The notes beneath the pieces were generated by a model. It worked only from the letters and a program-made list of their open reading frames with translations. It was not told the origin of the DNA and did no database searches. From CADEDH01 sp965262175 (GTDB lineage Bacteria; Actinomycetota; Acidimicrobiia; Acidimicrobiales; SZUA-35), in the NCBI GenBank assembly GCA_965262175.1, contig CBDHES010000002.1, positions 620,001 to 684,000 on the forward strand: 64,000 bases of DNA, in the 5' to 3' direction. The first letter of the stretch is position 1. Every line of letters begins with the position of its first letter. This document shows, one piece after another, positions 9,146-17,216 of the stretch. Position numbers and translations under genes: made by a program.

Positions 9146-10068
9146 GCGGCACGGCGAACGACGACGGACCGATCCCCGGGGCTGCGGCCGACGACACGGC
9201 CACGGCAGGCAACGGCAACGGAACGGCGGTCGACCGGGGACCCCGCACCCACGCCGAGCGGCGAGCGGCGGCCCTCGACGTGCTGGCCACGCTCACCGGC
9301 CGGCCGGCCAACCCCGAGGCGGGAGCGGCGATGGAGCACCGCCACGGCCACCTCGGCACCTTCGCCATCGATCACGTGCTGGGGACGCTGTGGTCCCGAC
9401 CACAGCTGTCGCGGCGGGATCGGAGCCTGATCGTGATCGCCTTCCTGGCCACGATCGGCTCGGACCGGGAGCTGGCGGCCCACGTCGCCGGAGGCCTCAA
9501 CCACGGCCTGACCCGGGACGAGGTCCGGGAGATCATCAACCAGGTGGCCGGCTACGGGGGCTTCCCGATGGCCATGGAGGCGACCCGGGTCGTCGATCGG
9601 ACGTTCGCCTCACTGGACGGGGTCGACCACCTCCCCGACCGGGAGCCCGGCCCGGCGATCGACGACCTCGACCGCCACCGGGCGGCGGCCGACGTGATGG
9701 GCACGCTGTTCGCCGGCCGGACGCCGTCCGACCCCGAGGCTGCCCGGGCCGGCGTCGTCGACGCCCTGGGCGGCGTCGGCGAGCTGGCCTTCGACTGGGC
9801 GTTCGGTGAGCTGTGGGCCCGCCCCCAGCTCTCCCGGCGGGACCGGAGCATGGTCACCGTCGCCATCCTGGCCATCCTCGCCCGGCCCGACGAGTTGGCG
9901 ATCCACATCCCCGGGGCCTTGAACCACGGCTGTAGCCGGACCGAGATCGAGGAGATCATGGTCCAGCTCACCGTCTACGGCGGCTTCCCCCGGGGCGTCG
10001 AAGGTATCCGGGCCGCCCGGGCCGCCTTCGACCGCATCGACGAGCGAGCGGCCGTCAGCCCCGACTAG
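9142..10068 (+). CDS. Tandem carboxymuconolactone decarboxylase (CMD) domain protein
   Basis: 308 residues from GTG 9142, which overlaps the preceding stop. After an Ala/Gly/Asp-rich, probably disordered ~40-residue head come two CMD domains that align with each other: one around residues 40-155 and one around 165-295. Both contain a PQLSRRDRS segment followed by a helix pair and a NHG(L/C) turn, then GYGGFP or VYGGFP. CMD proteins are decarboxylases or, when they carry a CxxC pair, peroxidase-like reductases. No CxxC is present, so the decarboxylase or lactonase side of the family is more likely. Coupling to the dioxygenase upstream suggests it processes that enzyme's product. Confidence 0.85.
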   Translation: MSGTANDDGPIPGAAADDTATAGNGNGTAVDRGPRTHAERRAAALDVLATLTGRPANPEAGAAMEHRHGHLGTFAIDHVLGTLWSRPQLSRRDRSLIVIAFLATIGSDRELAAHVAGGLNHGLTRDEVREIINQVAGYGGFPMAMEATRVVDRTFASLDGVDHLPDREPGPAIDDLDRHRAAADVMGTLFAGRTPSDPEAARAGVVDALGGVGELAFDWAFGELWARPQLSRRDRSMVTVAILAILARPDELAIHIPGALNHGCSRTEIEEIMVQLTVYGGFPRGVEGIRAARAAFDRIDERAAVSPD

Positions 10069-10080
10069 GCCCCTCCCACA

Positions 10081-10150
10081 CCGCGGCCGCTCGGCCGCCC
10101 GAGATACCGCGGCCGAACGGCCGCCCGAGATACCGCGGCCGAACGAGGCC
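10081..10150 (+). repeat. 26-bp tandem repeat, 2.7 copies
   Basis: Units at 10081-10106 and 10107-10132 and a partial unit at 10133-10150 differ at only one or two positions. Each contains the self-complementary core CCGCGG and the CGGCCG element, so the array can also fold. It fills the space between the CMD gene and the LOG gene and may act as a terminator. Confidence 0.7.
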
Positions 10151-10193
10151 CGCCGAGGCGTGAAGTGGCGCTGATTCGGGCAGGGTGGACGGG

Positions 10194-10766
10194 ATGAGCG
10201 TCTCCCTGTGCGTCTACTGCGGATCGAGTCCCGGCTTCGACGACGTCTACCGGCGAGCGGCGGCGGAGCTCGGCGCCGTGCTCGCCGGACGCGGCCATCA
10301 GCTGGTCTACGGCGGCGGCCACGTCGGCCTGATGGGGGTGGTGGCCGACGCCGTCCTCGACGCCGGGGGCACGGTCATCGGGGTGATGACCGAGCAGCTC
10401 CTGGCGGCCGAGGTGGCCCACCAGGGACTGACCAAGCTCGAGGTCGAGCCGACCATGCACGCTCGCAAGGCCCGCATGGTCGACCTCAGCGACGGGGCCA
10501 TCGTGCTCCCGGGCGGCTTCGGAACCTGGGAGGAGGCGGTCGAGCTCCTGACCTGGAACCAACTCGGGCTCACGGCGAACCCGGTCGTCTTCTACGACGT
10601 GGCCGGGTTCTACCGGCCGTTCTTCGAGCAGATGGAGACCGCGGTCGGCGCCGGGTTCGTCAACACCGCCAACGCCGCCCTGGCTCGCCGGGCGACCACG
10701 GTCGACGAGGCGATCCAGCTCGCCACCGCCGACGCCGACGAGGTCACCCCCAAGTGGATCCGGTAA
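10194..10766 (+). CDS. LOG family protein (nucleoside monophosphate phosphoribohydrolase type)
   Basis: 190 residues, a full-length member of the LOG/TIGR00730 family. It has CVYCGSSPG near the N-terminus, the nucleotide loop GGGHVGLMG, HARKARM, and the signature PGGFGTWEE with its catalytic Arg and Glu environment. Such enzymes cleave the N-glycosidic bond of nucleoside 5'-monophosphates, and some release cytokinin bases. ATG 10194 is chosen, with a CAGGGT hexamer seven bases upstream as a possible leaderless -10; a GTG at 10185 is the alternative. The gene converges on the LysR gene and the two coding ends overlap by 23 bp. Confidence 0.88.
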   Translation: MSVSLCVYCGSSPGFDDVYRRAAAELGAVLAGRGHQLVYGGGHVGLMGVVADAVLDAGGTVIGVMTEQLLAAEVAHQGLTKLEVEPTMHARKARMVDLSDGAIVLPGGFGTWEEAVELLTWNQLGLTANPVVFYDVAGFYRPFFEQMETAVGAGFVNTANAALARRATTVDEAIQLATADADEVTPKWIR

Positions 10767-11709
10767 CGGCCGGGACCGGCGCCGCGGCCGGGCCCACCGG
10801 GAGGTAGTCGGCGACGACGTCGGCCAGGACGGACCGCACGGCCTGGATCGCCGGACGGTCGGCGCTGGCGGTCCGGTAGAGGAGCTGGATGGTCCGACCG
10901 ACCGGCTGGGCCAGGTCGAGGACCCGGACACCGGGCGGGATCGCGACCAGGGCGAGGTCGGGGACGAGGGTGATCCCCTCGCCGGCGGCGACGAGTTGGA
11001 GGGCCGTCGGGTAGTCGTCGAGCTCGTGGACCAGCGTTGGCTCGAAGCCGTGCCGCCGGCAGGCGAGCAGCACGCACCGACCGCAGTGCCCCTCCGGCGA
11101 CTCGGCGATGAAGTCGCGCCCGTTCAGCTCGCCGAGATCGACCACGGCCGGGTGCCGGTCGGCCAGGGGGTCGCCGTCGGCCACGCACAGCCGGAAGGCG
11201 TCCTCGGCCACCGTTTCTCGGACGACGTCGCTTCGGGGAGCGGCCGGCGAGTGGCGGTAGTCGATGCCGAACGCCAGGTCGCTGTGCCCGGCGGCAACCG
11301 AGTCGGCCGCCAGGTCGGGGATGAGCTCCTTGCTCCGCAGGACCAGGTCGGGGTGGCGAACGCGCAGCGCCTGGAGCAACGGCACGAGCAGCGTCGAGGC
11401 GACCGACTCATAGACGTTGATCGTGAGCTGACCCCGGACCTCGTTCGTCACCCGCTCGATCGCCACCTGGGCCACCTCGACCCGCTCCAGCACCTCACCG
11501 GCGTGACGGACCAGTTCCCGGCCGGCGTCGGTCAGCTGCACGTTGCGCCCGATCCGTTCCAGGACCTCGACACCCACCGCCTTGCGGAGACCGCTCAACT
11601 GCTGAGACACGGCCGACGGGGTGTAGCCGAGGGCGTCGGCGGCGGCGGCGATCGTGCCTCGGGCCGCCACCTCCCGCAGGGTGCGGAGCTGCTGCAACGT
11701 CAGGTCCAT
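10744..11709 (-). CDS. LysR family transcriptional regulator
   Basis: 321 residues. The N-terminal winged helix-turn-helix (residues ~1-60: LQQLRTLREVAARGTIAAAA then TPSAVSQQLSGL) is followed by a coiled linker and a periplasmic-binding-like effector domain. Such proteins form tetramers that sense a small co-inducer and usually control a divergent neighbour, here the two small genes starting at 11860. The ligand is not predictable. The start lies 6 bases downstream of TAGGTT and looks leaderless. Its 3' end overlaps the LOG gene on the other strand. Confidence 0.9.
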   Translation of the reverse strand: MDLTLQQLRTLREVAARGTIAAAADALGYTPSAVSQQLSGLRKAVGVEVLERIGRNVQLTDAGRELVRHAGEVLERVEVAQVAIERVTNEVRGQLTINVYESVASTLLVPLLQALRVRHPDLVLRSKELIPDLAADSVAAGHSDLAFGIDYRHSPAAPRSDVVRETVAEDAFRLCVADGDPLADRHPAVVDLGELNGRDFIAESPEGHCGRCVLLACRRHGFEPTLVHELDDYPTALQLVAAGEGITLVPDLALVAIPPGVRVLDLAQPVGRTIQLLYRTASADRPAIQAVRSVLADVVADYLPVGPAAAPVPAVTGSTWG

Positions 11710-11715
11710 GGCTCC

Positions 11716-11721
11716 AACCTA
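11716..11721 (-). promoter_or_regulatory. -10 element TAGGTT of the LysR gene
   Basis: Read on the minus strand, TAGGTT ends 6 bases before the ATG at 11709, an arrangement for a leaderless transcript. The remaining ~140 bp up to 11859 is less GC-rich than its surroundings and is the likely shared LysR operator region, but no clear T-N11-A dyad could be fixed. Confidence 0.4.
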
Positions 11722-11859
11722 TCGCTCGCCCCCACCAATTCGTAAGCGGAGCTGAACGTTGCGCGGTAAAACTCGTCGCTTTTGCTTTCGTCTTTGTCGT
11801 GCGAACGTGATCGTCGGGCCCACCTTCCACCACCGAGCAGACGAGAGGAGACGATTCCC

Positions 11860-12000
11860 ATGAGCCACCTGCACCGCCGAATCCTGGCCACGCTCGACCG
11901 CAACGGCGAGCGCCGGTCCCACCCCCACGACGAGCGGGCCCGATTGCTGGACCGACTCGACGACCTTCGGGCCACCGCCCGCCTCGGGGCCACCCGCTGA
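11860..12000 (+). CDS. Small cationic protein, function unknown
   Basis: 46 residues, rich in Arg, His and Leu, predicted mostly helical (RRILATLDRNGERR and RARLLDRLDDLRATARLG). It is accepted as a gene because GAGAGGAG stands about nine bases before ATG 11860 and because it is divergent from a LysR gene with a relatively AT-rich promoter region. There is no signal peptide, metal motif or similarity I recognise. It could be a small regulator or nucleic-acid-binding peptide; that is speculation. Confidence 0.5.
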   Translation: MSHLHRRILATLDRNGERRSHPHDERARLLDRLDDLRATARLGATR

Positions 12001-12100
12001 CCCCTCGCGGCCGACGACCGCCCACGCCAACCACCTCATCAACCGACCACCGCATCAACCCACCAGCCAGTTGCCGACGAGATCAGAGAGGACATCGACG

Positions 12101-12304
12101 ATGTGGCATCGAACCTGCAATCACTGCGGCCGGGCCCACCTGTTCGGGATGGGCCGGGTCACCGGCGCCCACAACCTCGACCGGGGGGTGATCCTCCTCG
12201 CATGGTCGTGCCCGACATGCGGAGCCGACAACGAGCTGCTGACCGGCGACGCCGTCGGCACCCACGCCCCCGACACCCCGACCACCCCGCCGGTACCGGC
12301 CTGA
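12101..12304 (+). CDS. Small zinc-ribbon protein
   Basis: 67 residues. Two CxxC pairs (CNHC near residue 5 and CPTC near residue 38) make a zinc-ribbon with a short beta-hairpin between, followed by a Pro/Thr-rich tail. The start ATG 12101 has AGAGAGGA eight bases upstream. It lies 100 bp after the 46-residue gene and ends before a strong hairpin, so the two probably form one transcript. Ribbons of this size bind nucleic acid or act as protein adaptors; the role is unknown. Confidence 0.6.
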   Translation: MWHRTCNHCGRAHLFGMGRVTGAHNLDRGVILLAWSCPTCGADNELLTGDAVGTHAPDTPTTPPVPA

Positions 12305-12324
12305 CCGTTCGCCGGACGCGCCAC

Positions 12325-12366
12325 TGCGGCGCAGCTTCCCGCCTCCGAAGGCGGGGCTGCGCCGCA
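12325..12366. terminator. 18-bp hairpin between converging units
   Basis: An outer 11-bp stem (12325-12335 with 12356-12366) stacks on an inner 7-bp stem (12338-12344 with 12349-12355) with a CCGA loop and a two-base bulge. It separates the small zinc-ribbon gene from the converging ABC permease gene and should stop transcription from either side. Confidence 0.75.
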
Positions 12367-12458
12367 GCCGCGTGGCCCGGTGCGTCGATGGACCGGGGAG
12401 GATGGCAGGGTCCCGCAGGTACGGGGAAGGGGGATGCGAGACCCTGCCCGAACGGTGC

Positions 12459-15002
12459 TCAGGTGGCGATGGCGTCGAGGACGTCGAGCTTCGCTGCCCG
12501 CCGGGCCGGACCGAGTGCGGCGAGCAGACCGGCCGCACCGGCCACCGCCACCAGGATCAGGATCCGGGTGACCGGGATGGCAAGGGTCGACGTCAGCTCG
12601 GCGGGGAGAGCGGCCACGGCCGCCCAGCCGAAGAGCACGCCGATGGTCACCCCGAGCAGTGCCCCGAACAAGGCGACCAGGCCGGCCTCGATGCGGACCA
12701 TCCGCCGTAGCTGGCGACGGGTCATCCCCACCGCCCGCAGCAGCCCCAGCTCCCGGGTCCGCTCGAAGACCGACAGGGCCAAGGTGTTGGCGATGCCGAT
12801 CAGGGCGATGATGACGGCCAGGGCCACCATCACGTTGACCGTGGCCAGCGCCTGGTCGATCTGTCCCTCGATGCCCTCGACGAAGGCACCCGCGGTCTCG
12901 ATCGTCGCCTGGGGGAAGGCGGCCCCGATGGGGGCCATCGCCTCGTCGGCCTCGGCGATCGACACGCCGTCGGCCAGCAGGACCCCGAACCATCCGTACT
13001 GGGGGTTGGCGTCGACCGAGCGCCACAGCGAGGCGTCGACCAGGAAGTCGTCCTCGACGACGATGTCGTCGCCGTAGATCCCGGTGACCGTCGCCTCGAC
13101 CGAGGCGCCGCTGGCGAAGGTGAGCGGCACGACGTCGCCGACGACGAGCCCGTCGGCGGCCGCCCGCTCATCCGAGACGAGGACGCCGGCATCGTTGCCC
13201 GGCTCGATCGCCCCCTCCTGGAGGTCGATGTCGAACACCTCGGTCATGGCCGCCAGATCGGCCCCCATGACGAACGCCACCTCGCCGGCCGGATCGGCCG
13301 CCGGATCGGTGACCACGAGCGCTTCGTCGTACTGGAAGCCGGCCACCCGGGCCGTCTCGTCGAGCGCGGCCAGCTCCTCACCGACGGCCGCCGGTAGCAG
13401 CTCGGGGCTGTCGACGATGTAGTCGGCCTGGACCGCGCCGTCGAGGGTGGCCCGGAGTTGGGCCTTGGTCGACTCCCCGACGGTGAGGGTCATGGCGACC
13501 AGCGCCAGACCGATCATCAGCGCCGCTGCGGTGGTGGCCGTCCGATGGGGGTTCCGGCCGGCGTTGTGCCGGGCCAGACCGCCCGACACGCCGGTGAGGC
13601 GGGCCGACGGCCATCCCAGGATCCTCGTCACCGGCACGGCGACCAGCGGGCTGAGCAGCGTGACGCCGACGAAGACGGCGATCGCCCCACCGGCGAGGGC
13701 GGCGATGATCGACGTGACCCCTTCGGCACCGAAGAGACCGAACGCCCCGACCCCGATCCCGACGAGCGTCAGGAGCGCCCCGATGGCGAAGCGGACCCCA
13801 CTCGAGACGTCGCCCGCGGTCGCACCGTCCCGCAGGGCCGCCATCGGCGCCACCCGGGACGCCTTGCGAGCGGGACCGATGGCCGACAGGAGGGTGACCC
13901 CGACGCCGACGGCGGCGGCCACGGCGACCGTCCTCAGCGACACGATGACCGGCGAGTCGGGCAACTGGGCCCCGATGGCGTCGAACAGGGCCCGGAGGCC
14001 GAAGGCGACGCCCACACCGGCCCCGATCCCGACGATGGAGGCGAAGACCCCGATCACGATGGCCTCTCCGAGGACCGATCGCTGGAGCTGGGTCGGGTCG
14101 GCCCCGACGGTGCGGAGCAGCGCCAGCTCCCGGGTCCGCTGACCGAGGACGATGGCGAAGGTGTTGTAGATGATGAAGATCGACACGAACAGCGAGATCC
14201 CGGCGAAACCGAGCAGGACGTTGCCCAGGATGTCGATCCCACTGTTGAACTCGGCCCGGGTCTCGGACTCCAGGGTCGCCTGGTCGACGACGGTCGCCCC
14301 GACCGCCACGGCGGTCAACTCGGCCTCGACGGCCGCCCGATCGGCCCCGCTCGCCAGGGCGACCGAGATCGAGTCGTACCCGTCACGGCCCAGGGTCTCC
14401 TGGAGGTAGGCCAGGTCGACCTGCATCAGGGTGGCGCCGAGGGTGTCGTTGTCGTCCCCGAACCGGGTCAGGCCGACCAGCCGGAGCTCATCGGTTCCGG
14501 CCGGGGTGATCATGGTGTAGGTCTCGCCGATGACGAAGCCGTGGGTGGCGGCGGCGTCGAGGTCCATCGTGAACTCGTCGGCCGCAGCAGGGCCCGAGCC
14601 CTCGACGACCGTCAGGTTCGACAACCGGGGCTGATCGACGTAGCCGAACGCCAGCTGGGGTGGGCCGTTGACCGGGATCTGGTCGCCGTCGCCGTTGACC
14701 GGCCGGAGGAGCATCTCCGACTGGACCAGGGGTGCGGCGGCGGCGACCCCGTCGACCGCCTCGATCTCGGCCAGCAGCGACTCGGGCAACGGCTCCGGAT
14801 CGCCGAGGGCGACCTCTTCGGGCCGGACCTCGAAGTCGGTGGTCCCGACGATCTCCCCGGATAGCGATTCGAAGCTGCGGCGCAGTCCGTCGGTCAGGAC
14901 GAACGACGAGACGACGAAGGCGACCGCCAGAACGACGGCGAAGGTGGTGAGGGCGAACCGGACCCGGTTCGCCGCGAGGTTCTTGAGCGTCAAGCGGAAC
15001 AT
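12459..15002 (-). CDS. ABC transporter permease, FtsX/MacB type
   Basis: 847 residues with an N-terminal membrane helix (~17-38), a large extracytoplasmic MacB-PCD-like domain (~40-250), a first FtsX block of three helices (~265-400), further helices (~410-490), a second extracytoplasmic domain (~500-705) and a last FtsX block (~715-840). The paired FtsX blocks each carry the RTRELALLRTVGA or RTRELGLLRAVGM helix-loop that contacts the ATPase. This is the single-chain two-half permease common in actinobacteria, which extrudes lipids, lipoproteins or peptides or acts mechanically rather than importing. Its ATPase is encoded just upstream, 30 bp away. Confidence 0.9.
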   Translation of the reverse strand: MFRLTLKNLAANRVRFALTTFAVVLAVAFVVSSFVLTDGLRRSFESLSGEIVGTTDFEVRPEEVALGDPEPLPESLLAEIEAVDGVAAAAPLVQSEMLLRPVNGDGDQIPVNGPPQLAFGYVDQPRLSNLTVVEGSGPAAADEFTMDLDAAATHGFVIGETYTMITPAGTDELRLVGLTRFGDDNDTLGATLMQVDLAYLQETLGRDGYDSISVALASGADRAAVEAELTAVAVGATVVDQATLESETRAEFNSGIDILGNVLLGFAGISLFVSIFIIYNTFAIVLGQRTRELALLRTVGADPTQLQRSVLGEAIVIGVFASIVGIGAGVGVAFGLRALFDAIGAQLPDSPVIVSLRTVAVAAAVGVGVTLLSAIGPARKASRVAPMAALRDGATAGDVSSGVRFAIGALLTLVGIGVGAFGLFGAEGVTSIIAALAGGAIAVFVGVTLLSPLVAVPVTRILGWPSARLTGVSGGLARHNAGRNPHRTATTAAALMIGLALVAMTLTVGESTKAQLRATLDGAVQADYIVDSPELLPAAVGEELAALDETARVAGFQYDEALVVTDPAADPAGEVAFVMGADLAAMTEVFDIDLQEGAIEPGNDAGVLVSDERAAADGLVVGDVVPLTFASGASVEATVTGIYGDDIVVEDDFLVDASLWRSVDANPQYGWFGVLLADGVSIAEADEAMAPIGAAFPQATIETAGAFVEGIEGQIDQALATVNVMVALAVIIALIGIANTLALSVFERTRELGLLRAVGMTRRQLRRMVRIEAGLVALFGALLGVTIGVLFGWAAVAALPAELTSTLAIPVTRILILVAVAGAAGLLAALGPARRAAKLDVLDAIAT

Positions 15003-15032
15003 GGTGAACTCCCTTCCGTAGTGGTTCCGGGC

Positions 15033-15824
15033 TCAGTCGCCCAGGCCCCGCATGCGATCGAGGACCGAGTCGGCCGTCGGGTCGTCCATCTCGGCGACGA
15101 TCCGACCGTCGGCCAGGAAGACCACCCGGTCGGCATAGGAAGCGGCGACGGGGTCGTGGGTGACCATCACGATCGTCTGGCCGAGCTGGACGACGGCATC
15201 GGCCATGAACTGGAGGATCTCGTGCCCGGTCTTCGAGTCGAGGTTGCCGGTCGGCTCATCGGCGAAGATGATCTCGGGCTGGCTGGCCAGGGCCCGAGCC
15301 ACGGCCACCCGCTGCTGCTGGCCGCCGGAGAGCTCGCTCGGGCGGTGGCGGAGACGATCGGCCAGACCGACCGTCGACACGACGTGGTCGAGCCACTCCC
15401 GGTCCGGCTTGGACCCGGCCAGATCGATCGGCAGCGTGATGTTCTCGATGGCGGTGAGGGTCGGAATGAGGTTGAACGACTGGAACACGAAGCCGATGCG
15501 GTCCCGCCGCAGCCGGGTGAGCTGCTTCTCGTTGAGGGTCGAGACGTCGGTGTCGCCGATCATCACCTGGCCGCCGGTCAGCCGGTCGAGCCCGGCCATG
15601 CACTGCATGAGGGTCGACTTGCCCGAGCCCGAGGGGCCCATGATGGCGGTCATCCGGCCGCCGGCGAAGGCGACGTCGACGTGGTCGAGGGCCACGACCT
15701 CGGTGTCGCCCTTGCCGTAGATCTTCACCGCCGAGATCGCCGCCGCGGCCGGCTCGAGCGGCGTCGGGCGGTACTCGATCGGACGATCGAGCGCCGTGGC
15801 CGGATGGGACAGGATGGAGGTCAT
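15033..15824 (-). CDS. ABC transporter ATP-binding protein, LolD/MacB type
   Basis: 263 residues. Walker A GPSGSGKS (63-70), Q-loop near QSFNLIP, signature LSGGQQQ (165-171), Walker B with FADEPTGNLD (187-196) and the switch His in VTHDP. The PTGNLDS wording is typical of the MacB/LolD/FtsE clade that drives FtsX-type permeases, matching the next gene. The start at 15824 is preceded by GAGGGGAAG. The upstream palindrome overlaps a possible -10, suggesting repression by an unlinked regulator. Confidence 0.92.
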   Translation of the reverse strand: MTSILSHPATALDRPIEYRPTPLEPAAAAISAVKIYGKGDTEVVALDHVDVAFAGGRMTAIMGPSGSGKSTLMQCMAGLDRLTGGQVMIGDTDVSTLNEKQLTRLRRDRIGFVFQSFNLIPTLTAIENITLPIDLAGSKPDREWLDHVVSTVGLADRLRHRPSELSGGQQQRVAVARALASQPEIIFADEPTGNLDSKTGHEILQFMADAVVQLGQTIVMVTHDPVAASYADRVVFLADGRIVAEMDDPTADSVLDRMRGLGD

Positions 15825-15863
15825 GACAGGGCTTCCCCTCGTTGCGATTCGATGTGCTTCGTG

Positions 15864-15881
15864 GTTTCGAACCTACGAAAC
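15864..15881. promoter_or_regulatory. Palindrome overlapping a -10 upstream of the ABC genes
   Basis: GTTTCG-N6-CGAAAC forms a perfect 6+6 inverted repeat 40 bp before the ATPase start. On the minus strand the centre contains TAGGTT, a good TANNNT -10 element, so a dimeric repressor bound here would block transcription. Confidence 0.4.
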
Positions 15882-15927
15882 GAGGGGTCCCCGGGGCATC
15901 GGGCCTGCTACTGATTCGACCCTCATC

Positions 15928-15948
15928 ACCCCGACCCTTTCTCGGGGT
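15928..15948 (-). terminator. Hairpin downstream of tcuB
   Basis: A 7-bp perfect stem (15928-15934 with 15942-15948) lies 135 bp past the tcuB stop and before the ABC promoter. The stretch 15949-16082 between the stop and this hairpin holds no gene that I can support. Confidence 0.4.
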
Positions 15949-16082
15949 CTCCCCCTAGGCCGCGGGAAGGACCCGGCGGTCGGCCGGAGGGAGGACCCGG
16001 TCGCCTCCGGGGATGACCGGCAGCCCCGACCGCCGAGGACGGGGCCGGGTCCCCTCGGGTGGAACGGGCGCGTCGAACCTGG

Positions 16083-17216
16083 TCAGACGATGTCGGGCAC
16101 GGCGGCCGCCGACCGCTCCTGGCGATCCTTGACCAGGGCCAGGTACCGGTAGCCGCCGTGGACGAACTTGCCGTACGGGAGGGTGACGAAGAACCCCAGC
16201 ACCACCCCGAGGTGGACGGCGAGGAGGATCGGCATGGCGGCGGTGGTGCGAGCGACGAGCACGGCGAAGCCGGTCACGCTGACCGCCAACAGCAGGGCGA
16301 GGAACGTCAGCTCCATCGGTCGGGCCGACGGGTCGGACAGGTCCGGGTCTCGCCGGAACTTGGCCACCAGGAGCCCGATCGGGCCGACAACGAGGCCGAT
16401 GCCGCCGATCGTGCCGAGCACGACGACCGGGTGGAACAAGGGGAACGGCGCCTGCTGGTCGAACCCCGTCTCCAGGATCGCCGCCAACGTGGTCGAGGCG
16501 AGGCAGGCGGCGAACCCGTAGTAGGTGGCGTGGTGGTAGAGGCGGCGGGAGTCGGTCGGGTGCTCGTCGACGTTCATGCAGCCGACCCCGCCGCCGTCGA
16601 GGTACTCGAGCGTCGAGGCCGACCGACCGGCACCGGCCAGGTGCTGGAACCGGACCGGACCGCCTCCGATCCCGACCCAGAACCGGCGGAGAGCGACGAC
16701 CAGGGCCCCGATCGCCGCCAGGAGCGCGATGGAGAACACGGCGACGATGACATCGTGGGGCACGACCCGGTAGAAGGCCCCCTCGCCCCGCTGGGCCGTG
16801 AACGCCTCGTCGCCCCGAACGGCGAGGACTCCGATCACGAAGACGACGATCGCCGCCGCCGTCGCCCCGGCGGCGACCGCCACCGGTCGATCGGCGAGCA
16901 GGCCGCCGCCCCACCGCGGCCACCCGTAGCGCCGCCAGGTGTCGACCCGGAGCTCGGCCAGGGTCGAGGGCACGGCGACGGCGAAGGGATGGGGCGGGGC
17001 GTACTGGCAGTCGTAGAGGCAGGCCCCGCAGTTGTGGCAGAGGTTCGCCAGGTAGTCGAGGTCGCCGTCGGTGAAGGACCGTCGGCGCTCCATCGCCGGG
17101 AAGACGGCGCAGAGCCCCTCGCAGTACCGGCAGGCGTTGCAGATCGTCATCAGCCGGTCGGCCTCGCCGAGACTCGTGCTGGCGCGGTTGAGCACGCCGG
17201 GACCGTCAGCGACCAC
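16083..17216 (-). CDS. tcuB: Tricarballylate utilization 4Fe-4S protein TcuB
   Basis: 377 residues from GTG 17216. The N-terminal part has two CxxCxxCxxxC clusters (Cys26/29/32/36 and Cys60/63/66/70) in the order and spacing of TcuB/CitB, including the hallmark QYAPPHPFAV. The C-terminal ~270 residues form a membrane domain with about six helices and several His residues that could ligate heme (GDEAFTAQRGEGAFYRVVPH region, HHATYYGF, HLGVVLGF). TcuB reoxidises the reduced flavin of TcuA and passes electrons to the membrane chain. The gene overlaps tcuA by 11 bp, so both are translated together. No TcuC transporter or TcuR regulator is nearby. Confidence 0.9.
   Translation of the reverse strand: MVADGPGVLNRASTSLGEADRLMTICNACRYCEGLCAVFPAMERRRSFTDGDLDYLANLCHNCGACLYDCQYAPPHPFAVAVPSTLAELRVDTWRRYGWPRWGGGLLADRPVAVAAGATAAAIVVFVIGVLAVRGDEAFTAQRGEGAFYRVVPHDVIVAVFSIALLAAIGALVVALRRFWVGIGGGPVRFQHLAGAGRSASTLEYLDGGGVGCMNVDEHPTDSRRLYHHATYYGFAACLASTTLAAILETGFDQQAPFPLFHPVVVLGTIGGIGLVVGPIGLLVAKFRRDPDLSDPSARPMELTFLALLLAVSVTGFAVLVARTTAAMPILLAVHLGVVLGFFVTLPYGKFVHGGYRYLALVKDRQERSAAAVPDIV

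Noticed and set aside
10081..10150. CRISPR array
   Set aside because: Units are directly adjacent without spacers and there are no cas genes.
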